A DNA stretch of 64,000 nt from Brevibacillus panacihumi W25 (GCF_000503775.1 NZ_KI629787.1:414001-478000); one strand, 5' to 3'; counted from the first letter of the stretch, positions 1 through 9,093 are shown. The notes: a model not told the origin generated them from the sequence alone. Numbers and translations: made by a program.

Positions 1-2
1 CT

Positions 3-3000
3 GTGACCACGATAGCATTAAAACGAATACGCTCTCTTCTTTCCCTTTTCCTCGTAATCATCCTCTTTCTAGCATTCCTTCCTATTCAAGCTGTACAAGC
101 CAGCGATCCACCCGATGAACCCGAAGTGACTGCCCAGCGCATTGGCAATTTGCCGGTTGGGACGAAAATTCGCGATAGCGTGAATTGGGATTATTTCACG
201 GGTAAGGAACCAGGCTGGAATCCTACTGTGAAAGACGTGTACAAGACAGCCCCCATCACCTGGATTCTCGTGGAGAAAGATAAGCACGCGCGAAACACCA
301 GCTTGTTCGTCTCCGAGGAAATTGTGGCTGAGTTAGATGTGAGGCACGAAGCAGGGAGATTGCAGTGGAAAGACGACTCTCTTCGAATCTGGTTACGGGA
401 AACATTGTACCCGGAAATTTCTCCCTTGTTCCGGCGCGCCATTGCTGTGACCACCTACGATAAAGGTTTTTCGGATGTTTTAGAAAACGATACTCTGTTC
501 GTACTTGCAGCCCCGGAATTAGCAACCATTCATGAACCATTTATCGATCCAGACCAAACCGTTATTCCGTACTTCAATCATGCAACGAACAGGATGGCGA
601 ATGGAAACAAATCGGGATATTACTGGACAAGAACCATCTATCCTGATTATTTCGTCTATTACATGGTGAACAATTCTACAGGTGAAGTTCGCACTTCATC
701 TGTATATCCCCCCAACGGTGTACGACCAGCCGTTAATTTACAATCGGATACCATCGTGATGGGACCCTTTATCGATTCTGATGACGGCAGTTCCTACTAT
801 ATGTTGGCCTATGAGAAGTATCGGGGGACGGCTGAGATCAATCCAGCGGAACTGCAAGCAGGACAAGCAGCAGACGTCCTTATTCAGGTTCGCAATGTAG
901 ATGACGCCATCGACACCGCCTTCAGCCAGCTGGCGGATGTAACGATCAGCGGCTATGTTTCCGCTCCGGATGGAACAGCAGGATCATTTGCCGGCGAGGA
1001 ACTTAGTGGTACGCAAAAGACGATCCAGGTGCCTTTTGCCAATGGGGTCGCGACTGTACCTCTTGTTTTGCATTCGACATCGAAGCAGACTCTCCAGCTT
1101 CAGATGAAGGGACTGCTGGAACCAAATGTGGAAGCGATTGTGGTTCAACCCTCACCAGATGCGGTTCACTCCGCTATCGTGGAGCGGCAGCCAGTCGGAC
1201 CAACAGCAGACGGAGGCGGTTTGCTGAGCACGCAGCCTGCGCTAAAGATTCAGGACAAATTCGGCAATCCCATCCCTGGGGTAACGGTTAGCGCAAAGAA
1301 AAAAGCTGGCAGCGGCGACTGGACGTTGAACGGAAATGCTACGGTCACAAGCGATGCGGCAGGGATCGCAGCATTTACAGGCCTGGCTGCCATCAATGCC
1401 GATACGAATCAGGACGTCGCAGCGGCGGTCATCGAATTTTCGATTGAGGGTACGACTGTAGCGGACAGTGCGTCATTTCCAATACGGAAAGACTCTGGCA
1501 AAATGATCACGGGGTTGCGGCCTGTTCCCCATGACCCCGATCATCCGAATGTAGATGACCCCGGGAAGTTTAGAAAAGTCGATTCCCATTTCTATATCAC
1601 GCATGAAACGAATGCGGATCTATTATTTTCGGTAAAAAGCGCCAATCAGGTTGAGATATCTGTAGATGGTGCAAGCAGAGGGACAGCACAGAGAGATGCC
1701 GATGGATCGCTAAAAGTAGTTCAAGGCTCAGAATCCCTTTCTATCGACTCTACCGATCCTCTCTTGGACAGCTATGCACTTCGATTCAAAGCTCTGTCTG
1801 TTCTAAAGAAGAGCATGGAGATTGACATCTCGGCAACGTCCAACTCTGGTAGTGATTTGCAATCGATCATGTTACTGCAAGCCCCGACGGATATTTCACT
1901 AGATATTCCTACGAAATTGGAAATCAATCAAACGATCACCCTTACCGGACATACGGATGTTGAAGCGAAATTGCCGATTGTCATGACGGCTACCGAGGGT
2001 AGGATTGGCCCTGTGACAATCGATGATCAAGGCTATTTTTCTGCCGAATTCTCAGCCCCGTCCACTGCAGGGGAAGTGACTGTAACAGCAAAAGCTCCAG
2101 GGGTTGAGCAGTCGCTTGCGAAGAGTTGGGATATCAACATCTATGAGCCTCTAGCGATCACGTCTCCCGATACTTGTAACGGAATTGCCGGGAAGCCTTT
2201 TACTTGCCAGCTAACAGCTTCCGGCGGCATCGGTGACCGAACGTGGGGAATCGAATCGGGCAGCTTTCCCTCCGGGGTAAACCTGGATTCTCGAACGGGC
2301 CTGATCTCCGGCACTCCTTCAGGTGAAGGCACGTATCCGTTTACCATTTCGGTGATGGATTCAACTGGGGAAAAGCGAACAAAAGCACTCGCGGTCACCA
2401 TTAAGCCGAGTACAGTGCTCCCTGCCCCCACCGGCTTGAAGGCAATAGCCGGGGATGGCGAAGTGGGGTTGTCATGGGAGCGCGTGGATGGAGCCACCCA
2501 TTACGATGTATATGAGGGTCTGGCTTCAGGGAACTACAACGTGGGTATGATGAGATTTCATGACTATCCTGACAGCTATTCAGTAACAGGGCTACCCAAT
2601 AACATCACTCGTTTCTTTGCAGTGAAGGCGGGGAATTGGGACGGAGAAAGTGACTTCTCAGCGGAAGTGAGCGCGACACCGCAAAAAAATGAAGCTCCTG
2701 TAGCCAGTAGTGTGCGCATTGACGGGACTCCGCAGGTAAACAAGACACTAATAGGGAGGTATACATACGACGACCGGGAAGATGACCCGGAAGGCGAGTC
2801 GATCTTTCGATGGTACGTGGCGGATGATGATTCAGGCGCGAATAAACAAGTACTAGCGGAAGAGGACGAACAATCGCTAGTGCTGACGCAAGAGCTGTCA
2901 GGCAAGTATGTGACGTTCGAAATCACGCCTGTCGCCAAATCGGGTGCGCAAGTGGGAACGGCAGTGGAAAGCCATGCAGTCGGTCCCGTCCGTGACAAGC

Positions 3001-4955
3001 CGCGTCCGCCAGATCCGCCGGAAGAACCAGAACCGCCAGGCGAAGAGGACGATGAAGCTGCTGTAGCGGCAGACAGTGAAGCTTTGAGGATCAAATTCGC
3101 TTCAGGTGACAGCGAGGACCACGTTACCCGACGTCTTACTTTAGCTAGCTCAGGACGGAATGGGAGCACCATCACCTGGTCCTCCGACAATCCCGATATC
3201 ATCGACGACAGCGGTGATGTGACACGCCCGAATTCTGGGGAAGGCGATGTCCTTGTAACCCTGACAGCGACGATAACGAAAGGTTCTGCCACTGCGACCC
3301 GATCATTTGAATTGATGGTTCTGGCACGAGAGGAGGCTCCAGAGGGCAACGCCAATTTGCGTGACTTGCAGTTGTCTGCTGGAACCTTGAGTCCGAAATT
3401 CGATCCAGAGATTACCTCGTATAAGGCGCGTGTTTCAAACCGGACAACTTCCGTCACAGTGACGGCATCCGTGGAAGATCAGGATTCGACCATTGCGATA
3501 GAAGGAAAAACCGTGCCAAGCGGTCAAGAAAGCAAAGCCATCCGTCTGGACGTCGGCAGCAACGACATTGAAGTCGAAGTGGAGGCTTCTGACGGCACGA
3601 CGAAGACGTACACGATAAAGGTGACGAGAGCAGCTGCCTCCTCGTCATCAGGCTCTTCTCGTTCCACCAGAGAATCCTCCAAAGATGAGGATACGACGCC
3701 AAAAGGGCTTGAAGTGATGATCGATGGCAAACAGCAGAAAGCCGTAGCGACAATGTCTGTTGAAAAGAAAAGCGGGCAAACGGTACATACCGTGACCGTG
3801 AATGGGAGGAAATTGGCGGATCAGCTTGAAAAGTCGGATCAGCAAGCGACTGTTGTCATTTCTGTCACGTCTCCCACAGACAAAGTGAACGTTTACCTGA
3901 CAGGTGACGCGGTGCAGGCAATGGTGGAAAAAGAGGCTGTCTTAGAAGTGCAAACGCCGAACGGACACTACAAGCTGCCCGCCGAGGAATTGCAAATCAT
4001 GCTAACGGCGAAGCAGTTCAAAGAGCGCGTGGACCTGTCGGATATGACCATCCAGATCGTAATTGCGAAGAGCGATCAGGCCCAGGTAAAACGGATGGAA
4101 GACGCAGCGAAAAAAGGAACGTACACCGTCGTCGATCCCCCCGTAGACTTTTCTTTGACGGCTGCTTATCGTGGCACAACGATCCCGATTCATCCTTTTC
4201 ACTCGTATGTAGAGCGTAAAATCCCGCTCCCTGATGGCGTATCCGCTAACCAAGTCTCAACCGCCGTTGTTTACCATGAAAAGGGAGGAACGTACCATGT
4301 TCCTACTTATGTGCGTGTGCTTGATGGGAAATATGTTGCTGTGGTTCAGAGCTTGTCAGACGGTGCATATTCCCTGATTGGAAACCCGGTGTCGTTGGTT
4401 GATGTCAACGGACATTGGTCACAGGAAGCTGTCCATGACCTGGCGTCCAGGATGATTGTCAGCGGAATGGATGGAGGGTATTTCCACCCGGACAAACCGA
4501 TCACTCGTGCGGAATTTGCCGCGATCATCGTCCGCGGACTTGGTCTGGCTGACGATGAGAATACGGTTGTGTTCAGGGATGTGAATGCCAGCGACTGGTA
4601 TGCAGGGATTGTAGCGCAAGCAGCGCAATACGGAATCGTGAATGGATATGAGGACGGATCATTCCGCCCGTTGCAGTCGATTACACGGGAAGAGGCAATG
4701 GTGATGATCGCGAGGGCGATGAAGCTGGCGGGAATGGAAACCACAAACCGTGACACGGATGTGAATGATCAGTTGTCTCGGTTCCCAGACGGTATGGAGG
4801 TTCATTCGTGGGCCAAAGACGCGGTAGCTGCAGCAGTCGAGAATGGACTGGTAAACGGTACAAGCACGGGACTAATGCCGAAGAACCTGATTACGAGGGC
4901 AGAGACGGCCGCCATTGTACAGAGAATGTTAATCAAGGTGAATTTAATTAGGTAA
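3..4955 (+). CDS. Large multidomain surface protein with C-terminal SLH domains
   Basis: A 1650-residue exported protein, probably held on the cell wall or S-layer. The N-terminus has a basic patch (KRIRS) and a hydrophobic signal segment ending near QAVQAS. Residues about 45-250 resemble the DUF6273 domain. Several Ig-like modules follow (about 280-715), then a putative-Ig (He_PIG) module at about 716-800 with the GLISGTPSGEGTYPF signature, a fibronectin type III domain at about 806-895, an Ig-like segment, and a cadherin-like beta-sandwich at about 1112-1212 (NANLRDLQLSAGTLSP). Three SLH repeats occupy about 1460-1650 (HWSQEAVHDL, DWYAGIVAQA, SWAKDAVAAA). SLH domains usually bind pyruvylated wall polymer. 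The first start in the window is a GTG at position 3, and its ribosome site lies outside, so the true start could be upstream. Ligand or function is unknown. Confidence 0.85.
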   Translation: MTTIALKRIRSLLSLFLVIILFLAFLPIQAVQASDPPDEPEVTAQRIGNLPVGTKIRDSVNWDYFTGKEPGWNPTVKDVYKTAPITWILVEKDKHARNTSLFVSEEIVAELDVRHEAGRLQWKDDSLRIWLRETLYPEISPLFRRAIAVTTYDKGFSDVLENDTLFVLAAPELATIHEPFIDPDQTVIPYFNHATNRMANGNKSGYYWTRTIYPDYFVYYMVNNSTGEVRTSSVYPPNGVRPAVNLQSDTIVMGPFIDSDDGSSYYMLAYEKYRGTAEINPAELQAGQAADVLIQVRNVDDAIDTAFSQLADVTISGYVSAPDGTAGSFAGEELSGTQKTIQVPFANGVATVPLVLHSTSKQTLQLQMKGLLEPNVEAIVVQPSPDAVHSAIVERQPVGPTADGGGLLSTQPALKIQDKFGNPIPGVTVSAKKKAGSGDWTLNGNATVTSDAAGIAAFTGLAAINADTNQDVAAAVIEFSIEGTTVADSASFPIRKDSGKMITGLRPVPHDPDHPNVDDPGKFRKVDSHFYITHETNADLLFSVKSANQVEISVDGASRGTAQRDADGSLKVVQGSESLSIDSTDPLLDSYALRFKALSVLKKSMEIDISATSNSGSDLQSIMLLQAPTDISLDIPTKLEINQTITLTGHTDVEAKLPIVMTATEGRIGPVTIDDQGYFSAEFSAPSTAGEVTVTAKAPGVEQSLAKSWDINIYEPLAITSPDTCNGIAGKPFTCQLTASGGIGDRTWGIESGSFPSGVNLDSRTGLISGTPSGEGTYPFTISVMDSTGEKRTKALAVTIKPSTVLPAPTGLKAIAGDGEVGLSWERVDGATHYDVYEGLASGNYNVGMMRFHDYPDSYSVTGLPNNITRFFAVKAGNWDGESDFSAEVSATPQKNEAPVASSVRIDGTPQVNKTLIGRYTYDDREDDPEGESIFRWYVADDDSGANKQVLAEEDEQSLVLTQELSGKYVTFEITPVAKSGAQVGTAVESHAVGPVRDKPRPPDPPEEPEPPGEEDDEAAVAADSEALRIKFASGDSEDHVTRRLTLASSGRNGSTITWSSDNPDIIDDSGDVTRPNSGEGDVLVTLTATITKGSATATRSFELMVLAREEAPEGNANLRDLQLSAGTLSPKFDPEITSYKARVSNRTTSVTVTASVEDQDSTIAIEGKTVPSGQESKAIRLDVGSNDIEVEVEASDGTTKTYTIKVTRAAASSSSGSSRSTRESSKDEDTTPKGLEVMIDGKQQKAVATMSVEKKSGQTVHTVTVNGRKLADQLEKSDQQATVVISVTSPTDKVNVYLTGDAVQAMVEKEAVLEVQTPNGHYKLPAEELQIMLTAKQFKERVDLSDMTIQIVIAKSDQAQVKRMEDAAKKGTYTVVDPPVDFSLTAAYRGTTIPIHPFHSYVERKIPLPDGVSANQVSTAVVYHEKGGTYHVPTYVRVLDGKYVAVVQSLSDGAYSLIGNPVSLVDVNGHWSQEAVHDLASRMIVSGMDGGYFHPDKPITRAEFAAIIVRGLGLADDENTVVFRDVNASDWYAGIVAQAAQYGIVNGYEDGSFRPLQSITREEAMVMIARAMKLAGMETTNRDTDVNDQLSRFPDGMEVHSWAKDAVAAAVENGLVNGTSTGLMPKNLITRAETAAIVQRMLIKVNLIR

Positions 4956-4963
4956 AATTCGAG

Positions 4964-5006
4964 GAGAAGAAGGGGCGATCATGGCTGCTCCTTCTTTATA
5001 TTTTTG
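4964..5006 (+). terminator. Rho-independent terminator after the SLH protein
   Basis: A GAAGAAGGGGC arm pairs with GCTCCTTCTT across a short loop and is followed by a T-rich run. It lies just after the stop of the large SLH gene. Confidence 0.6.
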
Positions 5007-5113
5007 GCTATATGAAACTGTATCGGGAAAGCAAACGCCTCGTATATGTGAAACGTTTATTAGATAGAGGTCGTCAGAATGTACACACAACACAAGAAAA
5101 GGTGGTCTCAACC

Positions 5114-5782
5114 ATGAAAATGAAACGTACGATCCTCGCACTCTCCACTTGCGCCATTCTGTCTGTAGGTTTCATACAGCAAGGCTCTTTAGCTGCTACT
5201 TCCTACACGGATCAGAACACTGCTGTTGATAAAGATACTGTGCATATCATGGTTGATAGCCAGAATCAAGATGAGTTGGCAGCTGATTTTTTCCTGCCCG
5301 AAGCTACGATCACCACAGCCGAAGGAATTCAACTGATCGTCAATGCATTTGACTTAAATCTCGATGGAATTCGTTTTGTAAAAATGCCAGTTGCTAGCGA
5401 TTACTTCAAGAATGCGAACAATAACGCCTGGTATGCAAATGCTCTCATCATTGCGGCGAATCAAGGCTTTGAATTACCTAACGACCTTGATCCAAATAAA
5501 ATGTGGACAAAAGAAGAGTTTGTCTATCAACTGATGCACGTAATGGAATCCAAGAACGCTCTCTCCATGATTAACGTGGTTCCAGTCAAGTTAGCAGATG
5601 AAAGCGAACTAACTATTGCCTACCAGGGTGCGATTCAGCGAGCACTTGCTCTCGGCTTCACCAAGGTCGATGAAAAAGGTAATTTCAATCCAAAAGGCGA
5701 GATTAGCCGTAAAGAGTCTGCCGAGCTTATCCAACGTGCACTTGAGTACGTCAAGGCACGTACACTCCCAGCTCAGCAATAA
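5114..5782 (+). CDS. Secreted protein with SLH-like domain
   Basis: A 222-residue exported protein. The start at 5114 follows an AGGTGG ribosome site and gives a clean signal peptide (MKMKRTILAL... ending near SLAA). An in-frame ATG at 5012 would put about 34 polar residues in front of the signal peptide and is unlikely. The C-terminal half has SLH-like features: WYANALIIAANQGF, TKEEFVYQLMHV and a final NFNPKGEISRKESAELIQRAL. Only one or two degenerate SLH units are visible, fewer than the three normally needed for wall binding, so anchoring is uncertain. It stands alone between two terminators. No enzymatic motif was recognised. Confidence 0.75.
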   Translation: MKMKRTILALSTCAILSVGFIQQGSLAATSYTDQNTAVDKDTVHIMVDSQNQDELAADFFLPEATITTAEGIQLIVNAFDLNLDGIRFVKMPVASDYFKNANNNAWYANALIIAANQGFELPNDLDPNKMWTKEEFVYQLMHVMESKNALSMINVVPVKLADESELTIAYQGAIQRALALGFTKVDEKGNFNPKGEISRKESAELIQRALEYVKARTLPAQQ

Positions 5783-5803
5783 GTGGAGCTACGGCAAAAA
5801 ATG

Positions 5804-5829
5804 ACCTCCCGAACTTGGGGGGCTTTTTA
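5804..5829. terminator. Bidirectional terminator between convergent genes
   Basis: CCTCCC and GGGGGG arms around GAACTT are followed by CTTTTT; A-rich sequence lies on the other side. It sits between the convergent ends of the SLH-like gene and the methyltransferase. Confidence 0.7.
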
Positions 5830-6444
5830 CTTTCCCGGTACCGCCCACACCAAATGCATACATCCCGCCCAGTAATGCTGAACCGACACAATCTCCAGCT
5901 CCGAACTCTCGATGATCCTCATCATATCCCGATCATGGTGGCAGCCAGAGAAACGATAGAGGACCGGTTCCAATCGCTTTTGGGCAAAAGCAAGCAAAGA
6001 GTTAGAGCTCAGACCATGCTCCAGAAGCAAGATGCTGCCAGACTTCCTGCACCAGCGGTTGAACTGGTTCAGCACGAGAAGCGGGTCTGCATAACTGCAT
6101 AGTGACAAGGTAGACACGATCGTATCAAAAGTATCGGGAGGAAAGCTCAGGTCATCCATATCGGATTCCATAAAAGTCGCGGGTATTCCAAGCTCTTGCG
6201 AGGCGGCCTTTGCCTTTCTGAGCATTTCCGGACTAAAGTCGACAGCCATTATTTCTTCCACTAGATCTTTCTTGTAAAAGGGAAAGTTGGCACCGGCTCC
6301 AACCGCTGCTTCCAGGATCTTTCCGCGAGCTGATCGGAGCAGGCGGCTTCGCCAAGGACCGAGCGCATGGGCTTTGCGATTCCGTTCATACATGGGAGCT
6401 TGTTTGTTGAATTTTTTGATTAGGTCGGCTTTGTTCAAGACCAT
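5827..6444 (-). CDS. Class I SAM-dependent methyltransferase
   Basis: A 205-residue methyltransferase of the Methyltransf_11 type, close in pattern to UbiE/METTL7-like proteins. Motif I is ILEAAVGAGANFPFY, a variant of the usual E-x-G-x-G-x-G, with the first Gly replaced by Ala. The acidic motif II is MAVDFSPEML, and there are later FDTIVSTLSLCSYAD and LLLEHGLSS segments. The substrate cannot be told. The ATG at 6444 has GGGAGGA only two bases away, so the in-frame TTG nine bases downstream has better spacing and may be the real start. A longer in-frame extension to 6642 overlaps the Ger(x)C remnant and lacks a ribosome site. The gene is convergent with the SLH-like gene. Confidence 0.8.
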   Translation of the reverse strand: MVLNKADLIKKFNKQAPMYERNRKAHALGPWRSRLLRSARGKILEAAVGAGANFPFYKKDLVEEIMAVDFSPEMLRKAKAASQELGIPATFMESDMDDLSFPPDTFDTIVSTLSLCSYADPLLVLNQFNRWCRKSGSILLLEHGLSSNSLLAFAQKRLEPVLYRFSGCHHDRDMMRIIESSELEIVSVQHYWAGCMHLVWAVPGK

Positions 6445-6560
6445 TCCTCCCTGCAATCGTGTTGGACAGGGCTGAGCAAACGAAGATGTATGTCCCTTCA
6501 GTGTAACATAGACGACGTGCGATGAATGCCAGAACAAGCAGAAAACAGGGGTGAAGCCGT

Positions 6561-6986
6561 TCAGGACAACATCCCTGTCTTTTCGATACGTATTTTGATC
6601 GTGACCTGTACCGGCATCGCGGGGAAGAGATCGTCCAGCCACTCGTCAGCTTGCAATTCGCCCCCGCGTGCAACTCTGTATTTTTCTCCAAAGCCAGCAG
6701 GGTCCACTTTGAGTATTTGAAGCTTTTTGATCTGGCCCTCGATATCCTTTTTGAGGGTATCCGCGACAGCAGACTCCAGCTCTTTCAGCTTTGCAGGGGT
6801 GAACCGGGCTTCTGTAGGATCTTCGTCGACATCAAGCTGCAAGCTAAGGTCTAGTTTGATTCCTTCCTCACTGACCTTGCTCTTGCTTTTATGCGATAAC
6901 AAGACATAGGTTCGATCTTTCACTGTCAAAGACGCCGATGTCGCGCGACCGCCTCTAATGAGGAGCAGATATTCCTGGGATTTACC
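6561..6986 (-). pseudogene. Remnant of a Ger(x)C spore-germination protein (C-terminal part only)
   Basis: About 140 codons, reading through from a TAA near 6987, match the C-terminal domain of Ger(x)C (GerAC/GerBC) lipoproteins. The clearest part is the closing DPAGFGEKYR...WLDDLFPAMPVQVTIKIRIEKTG, which corresponds to the family's GFGEKYR...W..IFP..PV.V....IRRTG ending. LLLIRGGRATS and VLLSHKSKSKV come before it. Complete Ger(x)C proteins are about 350-400 residues with an N-terminal lipobox. Here the lipobox and the first two domains are absent and no GerA or GerB partner is nearby, so this is read as a decayed fragment. A TTG at 6929 could still start a 122-residue product. Confidence 0.65.
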
Positions 6987-7069
6987 TAATTATTACCAAC
7001 CACAATCGCAGGGATTTTTCGGAATTTTCTAGAATGATTATCTCTATCATGAAAAGTGGGGGGACGGAA

Positions 7070-7891
7070 ATGAACCAAGGCGGCAAGTATGTAAAGATAG
7101 AACCAGGAGTTGAGCTTTTTGTCCAGGATGTAGGAAATGGCGACCCGATTGTTTTGATTCCAGGCTGGACGTTTACGACGGAAGTTTTTCACAAGCAAGT
7201 AGAACATTTTCAAAAGACCAATCGGGTAATTGCGATCGACCCGCGCAGCCATGGCAGGTCGTCTATCACCATGCATGGGAATGATTACACGACGCACGGC
7301 TCCGATCTGGCAAAAGTGATAGAAGCATTGGAATTGAAGAACGTGACATTGATAGGCTGGTCATTTGGGTGCTTGACGATGTGGGAGTACATCAGACAGC
7401 ATGGAACCCAAAATATAAAAGCCCTCGTCTTTGTCGACTTGTCTCCGAAGCCGCTATCGATCAACCATGAACAAGACTGGGTGGAAGGCCCCCTCGATGA
7501 GATTGCGGCGGCCTTTAACACGTATTTGCGAGATTCGGAAAAGCAACGGGAGTTTATATCTGCATATGCGACGGGCATCATGGTGCAAAGAGAACTGAAG
7601 GAAGAAGAACTGAACTGGATCGTAGAGCAGTCTCTCAAGACACCGCATTACATCGCGGCCAATCTTTTCGCGTCCGGCATGTTCTCGGATTATCGGACGG
7701 AAGCCAAGCTTGCGTGCGAGTCGGTACCGACCCTTACGATTGTTGCCGAGCATTGGGCACCCATCGCTAAGAACTTCGTTGCCCAGCATGCCCCGCAATC
7801 AGCTGTTGAAGTGTTGGGCGGGCATATGATGTTTTGGGAGCATGATGAGAAGTTTAATCAGATGCTCGAACCGTTCATCACGAAATCATAG
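7070..7891 (+). CDS. Alpha/beta-fold hydrolase
   Basis: A 273-residue alpha/beta hydrolase. The oxyanion-loop region is IVLIPGWTFTTE, the nucleophile elbow is IGWSFG (Ser), and the catalytic His is probably in VLGGHMMFWEH near the C-terminus, with an Asp/Glu on an intervening strand. The pattern resembles haloperoxidase- or esterase-like soluble hydrolases; the substrate is not known. The ATG at 7070 follows GGGGGGACGG and is preferred over in-frame ATGs at 7034 and 7052. It is a single gene followed by a strong terminator. Confidence 0.8.
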   Translation: MNQGGKYVKIEPGVELFVQDVGNGDPIVLIPGWTFTTEVFHKQVEHFQKTNRVIAIDPRSHGRSSITMHGNDYTTHGSDLAKVIEALELKNVTLIGWSFGCLTMWEYIRQHGTQNIKALVFVDLSPKPLSINHEQDWVEGPLDEIAAAFNTYLRDSEKQREFISAYATGIMVQRELKEEELNWIVEQSLKTPHYIAANLFASGMFSDYRTEAKLACESVPTLTIVAEHWAPIAKNFVAQHAPQSAVEVLGGHMMFWEHDEKFNQMLEPFITKS

Positions 7892-7904
7892 AATACAATA
7901 ACAC

Positions 7905-7948
7905 AACCCGGCAGTAGGGCTAGAGAGGCCTCTGCCGGGTTTCCTTTT
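7905..7948 (+). terminator. Strong rho-independent terminator
   Basis: Perfect 10-bp arms AACCCGGCAG and CTGCCGGGTT flank a 17-base loop and are followed by TCCTTTT. Confidence 0.85.
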
Positions 7949-8062
7949 GCCAAGAATGTTCCTTTTCGATAAAAAACTTTCCTCAAAGAATCATTTCAAG
8001 TATAATGACATCGAGAGTTTCTAAACATAAAATATATGTAAGTATACTTAGGAGGTGTGAAT

Positions 8063-8623
8063 ATGTCTGGCAAACCACATATCGTCGGTATTTCCGGCAG
8101 CCTGCGCCAAGGATCACTGAATACCAAGCTGCTGCTGAACGCGAAAGAATACTTGCCTGAGCACTATACATTCACATTGGCGGATATTTCGCAGCTGCCC
8201 CATTACAATCAGGATCTGGAAGAGGATATGCCAGAGGCTGTTCTGAAGCTCGTGGAATTGTGCAAGTCGGCAGACGGCTTCCTGATCAGTTCTCCAGAGT
8301 ACAACTGGTCCATTCCTGGTGTATTGAAAAATGCGTTTGATTGGTTGTCCCGTCAAGCAGTAGGCACACCGCTCGCTTTGAAGCCTGCGGCGATCATGGG
8401 AGGAACTCCGGGAGGTTTTGGTACTTCGCGAGGACAGCTGCATCTGCGCGAGCAGCTTTTCGCACTGAATCTGGACACGGTCAATCGTCCGGAAGTATTG
8501 GTGCCGCAGCTGCATTTGAAGTTTGATGAGGAAGGTCAATTCACCGATGAGATGGGCCGCAAATTGCTGGAGCAGCTGATGGCAAACTTTGTGCAAAAGG
8601 TAGAACGAAATAGGCAAGCGTAA
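8063..8623 (+). CDS. NAD(P)H-dependent FMN reductase (flavodoxin-like fold)
   Basis: A 186-residue member of the NADPH-dependent FMN reductase/azoreductase family (YieF/ChrR/ArsH type). The N-terminal phosphate-binding loop is IVGISGSLRQGSLNTKLL, followed by the family signature SPEYNWSIPGVLKNAFDWLSR and a GGTPGGFGTSRGQLHLR segment. Such enzymes reduce FMN, quinones, azo dyes or metal oxyanions using NAD(P)H. The ATG at 8063 has AGGAGG seven bases away. It is a single gene with its own terminator directly upstream of the TOMM cluster; no functional link to that cluster is evident. Confidence 0.88.
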   Translation: MSGKPHIVGISGSLRQGSLNTKLLLNAKEYLPEHYTFTLADISQLPHYNQDLEEDMPEAVLKLVELCKSADGFLISSPEYNWSIPGVLKNAFDWLSRQAVGTPLALKPAAIMGGTPGGFGTSRGQLHLREQLFALNLDTVNRPEVLVPQLHLKFDEEGQFTDEMGRKLLEQLMANFVQKVERNRQA

Positions 8624-8628
8624 ACCAG

Positions 8629-8667
8629 ATCCCCCTACCGCGGATAGACGGTAGGGGGATTGTTTTA
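8629..8667 (+). terminator. Rho-independent terminator
   Basis: Perfect 12-bp arms ATCCCCCTACCG and CGGTAGGGGGAT are followed by TGTTTTA. Confidence 0.85.
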
Positions 8668-8704
8668 TTTTTCGCCCAAAAAATAGGCATTTGGAGGAGG
8701 AACC

Positions 8705-8728
8705 ATTTATGGAGCATTCTTCATAAAT
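8705..8728. promoter_or_regulatory. Inverted repeat and five-codon uORF upstream of the TOMM precursor
   Basis: ATTTATG and CATAAAT form a perfect 7-bp inverted repeat with a 10-base centre about 60 bases ahead of the precursor start. The same stretch encodes a tiny frame, MEHSS, from the ATG at 8709, with a near-perfect GGAGGAGG ribosome site eight bases before it. It could be an operator, a leader peptide, or chance. No convincing -35/-10 pair was found in this gap. Confidence 0.3.
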
Positions 8729-8788
8729 GTATTGTAGCTTCATCGATAGGCATTCGTGTACATGTCGGTGTCACGGAGGTGGTAAACA

Positions 8789-9058
8789 ATGGACGATTTC
8801 AAAAAAGACCTGAAAAAACTGAAGGTAGACAAATTCAAAGGCGGGGACGTGACTCCCTGGGACAATGAAAGTCAGAAAGATGCCATGTTGGTTCAGGGAA
8901 GATGCGGTCGCTGCAGCTGTTCGCATAGATGCTCCTGCAGTTGTTCTTGCAGCTGTTCATGTTCTTGCAGCTGCTCATGCTCTTGCTTCTGCAGCTGTTT
9001 TTTCAGCTGTTTCTTCAACTGCTTCTTCCGCTGCAGTCGCTGCGCCCGTTGCTTCTAG
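8789..9058 (+). CDS. TOMM precursor peptide, heterocycloanthracin-like, with dense Ser-Cys core
   Basis: An 89-residue ribosomally made precursor for azole modification. The leader, about residues 1-37 (MDDFKKDLKKLKVDKFKGGD, then VTPWDNESQ), is hydrophilic and resembles the leader of the heterocycloanthracin/sonorensin family. The core, about 38-89, has 20 Cys and 14 Ser in 52 residues. Residues 48-66 alternate Cys and Ser without a break (10 Cys, 9 Ser), giving 19 consecutive residues that could become thiazoles or oxazoles. The tail changes to a spaced FFxC pattern and ends RCSRCARCF. Known family members use mainly C-x-x repeats, so this core is unusual. The ribosome site is GGAGGTGG. It lies directly upstream of the modification genes, separated by a hairpin. 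Confidence 0.88.
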   Translation: MDDFKKDLKKLKVDKFKGGDVTPWDNESQKDAMLVQGRCGRCSCSHRCSCSCSCSCSCSCSCSCSCFCSCFFSCFFNCFFRCSRCARCF

Positions 9059-9093
9059 GTTTCAAAACGTAATGGTACTTGCCTGAGATGAAG

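Noticed and set aside
2576..3457. Long open frame on the minus strand inside the SLH protein gene
   Set aside because: Ser-rich shadow of the coding strand, with no start signals and no recognisable domain.
8926..9055. Short regular repeats considered as a CRISPR array
   Set aside because: The periodicity is codon-level (Ser-Cys) within a coding frame; there are no repeat-spacer units.
8865..9086. Ala/Val-rich reading frame overlapping the TOMM precursor
   Set aside because: It is the out-of-frame image of the TGC-AGC repeat tract; it has no ribosome site and no family features.
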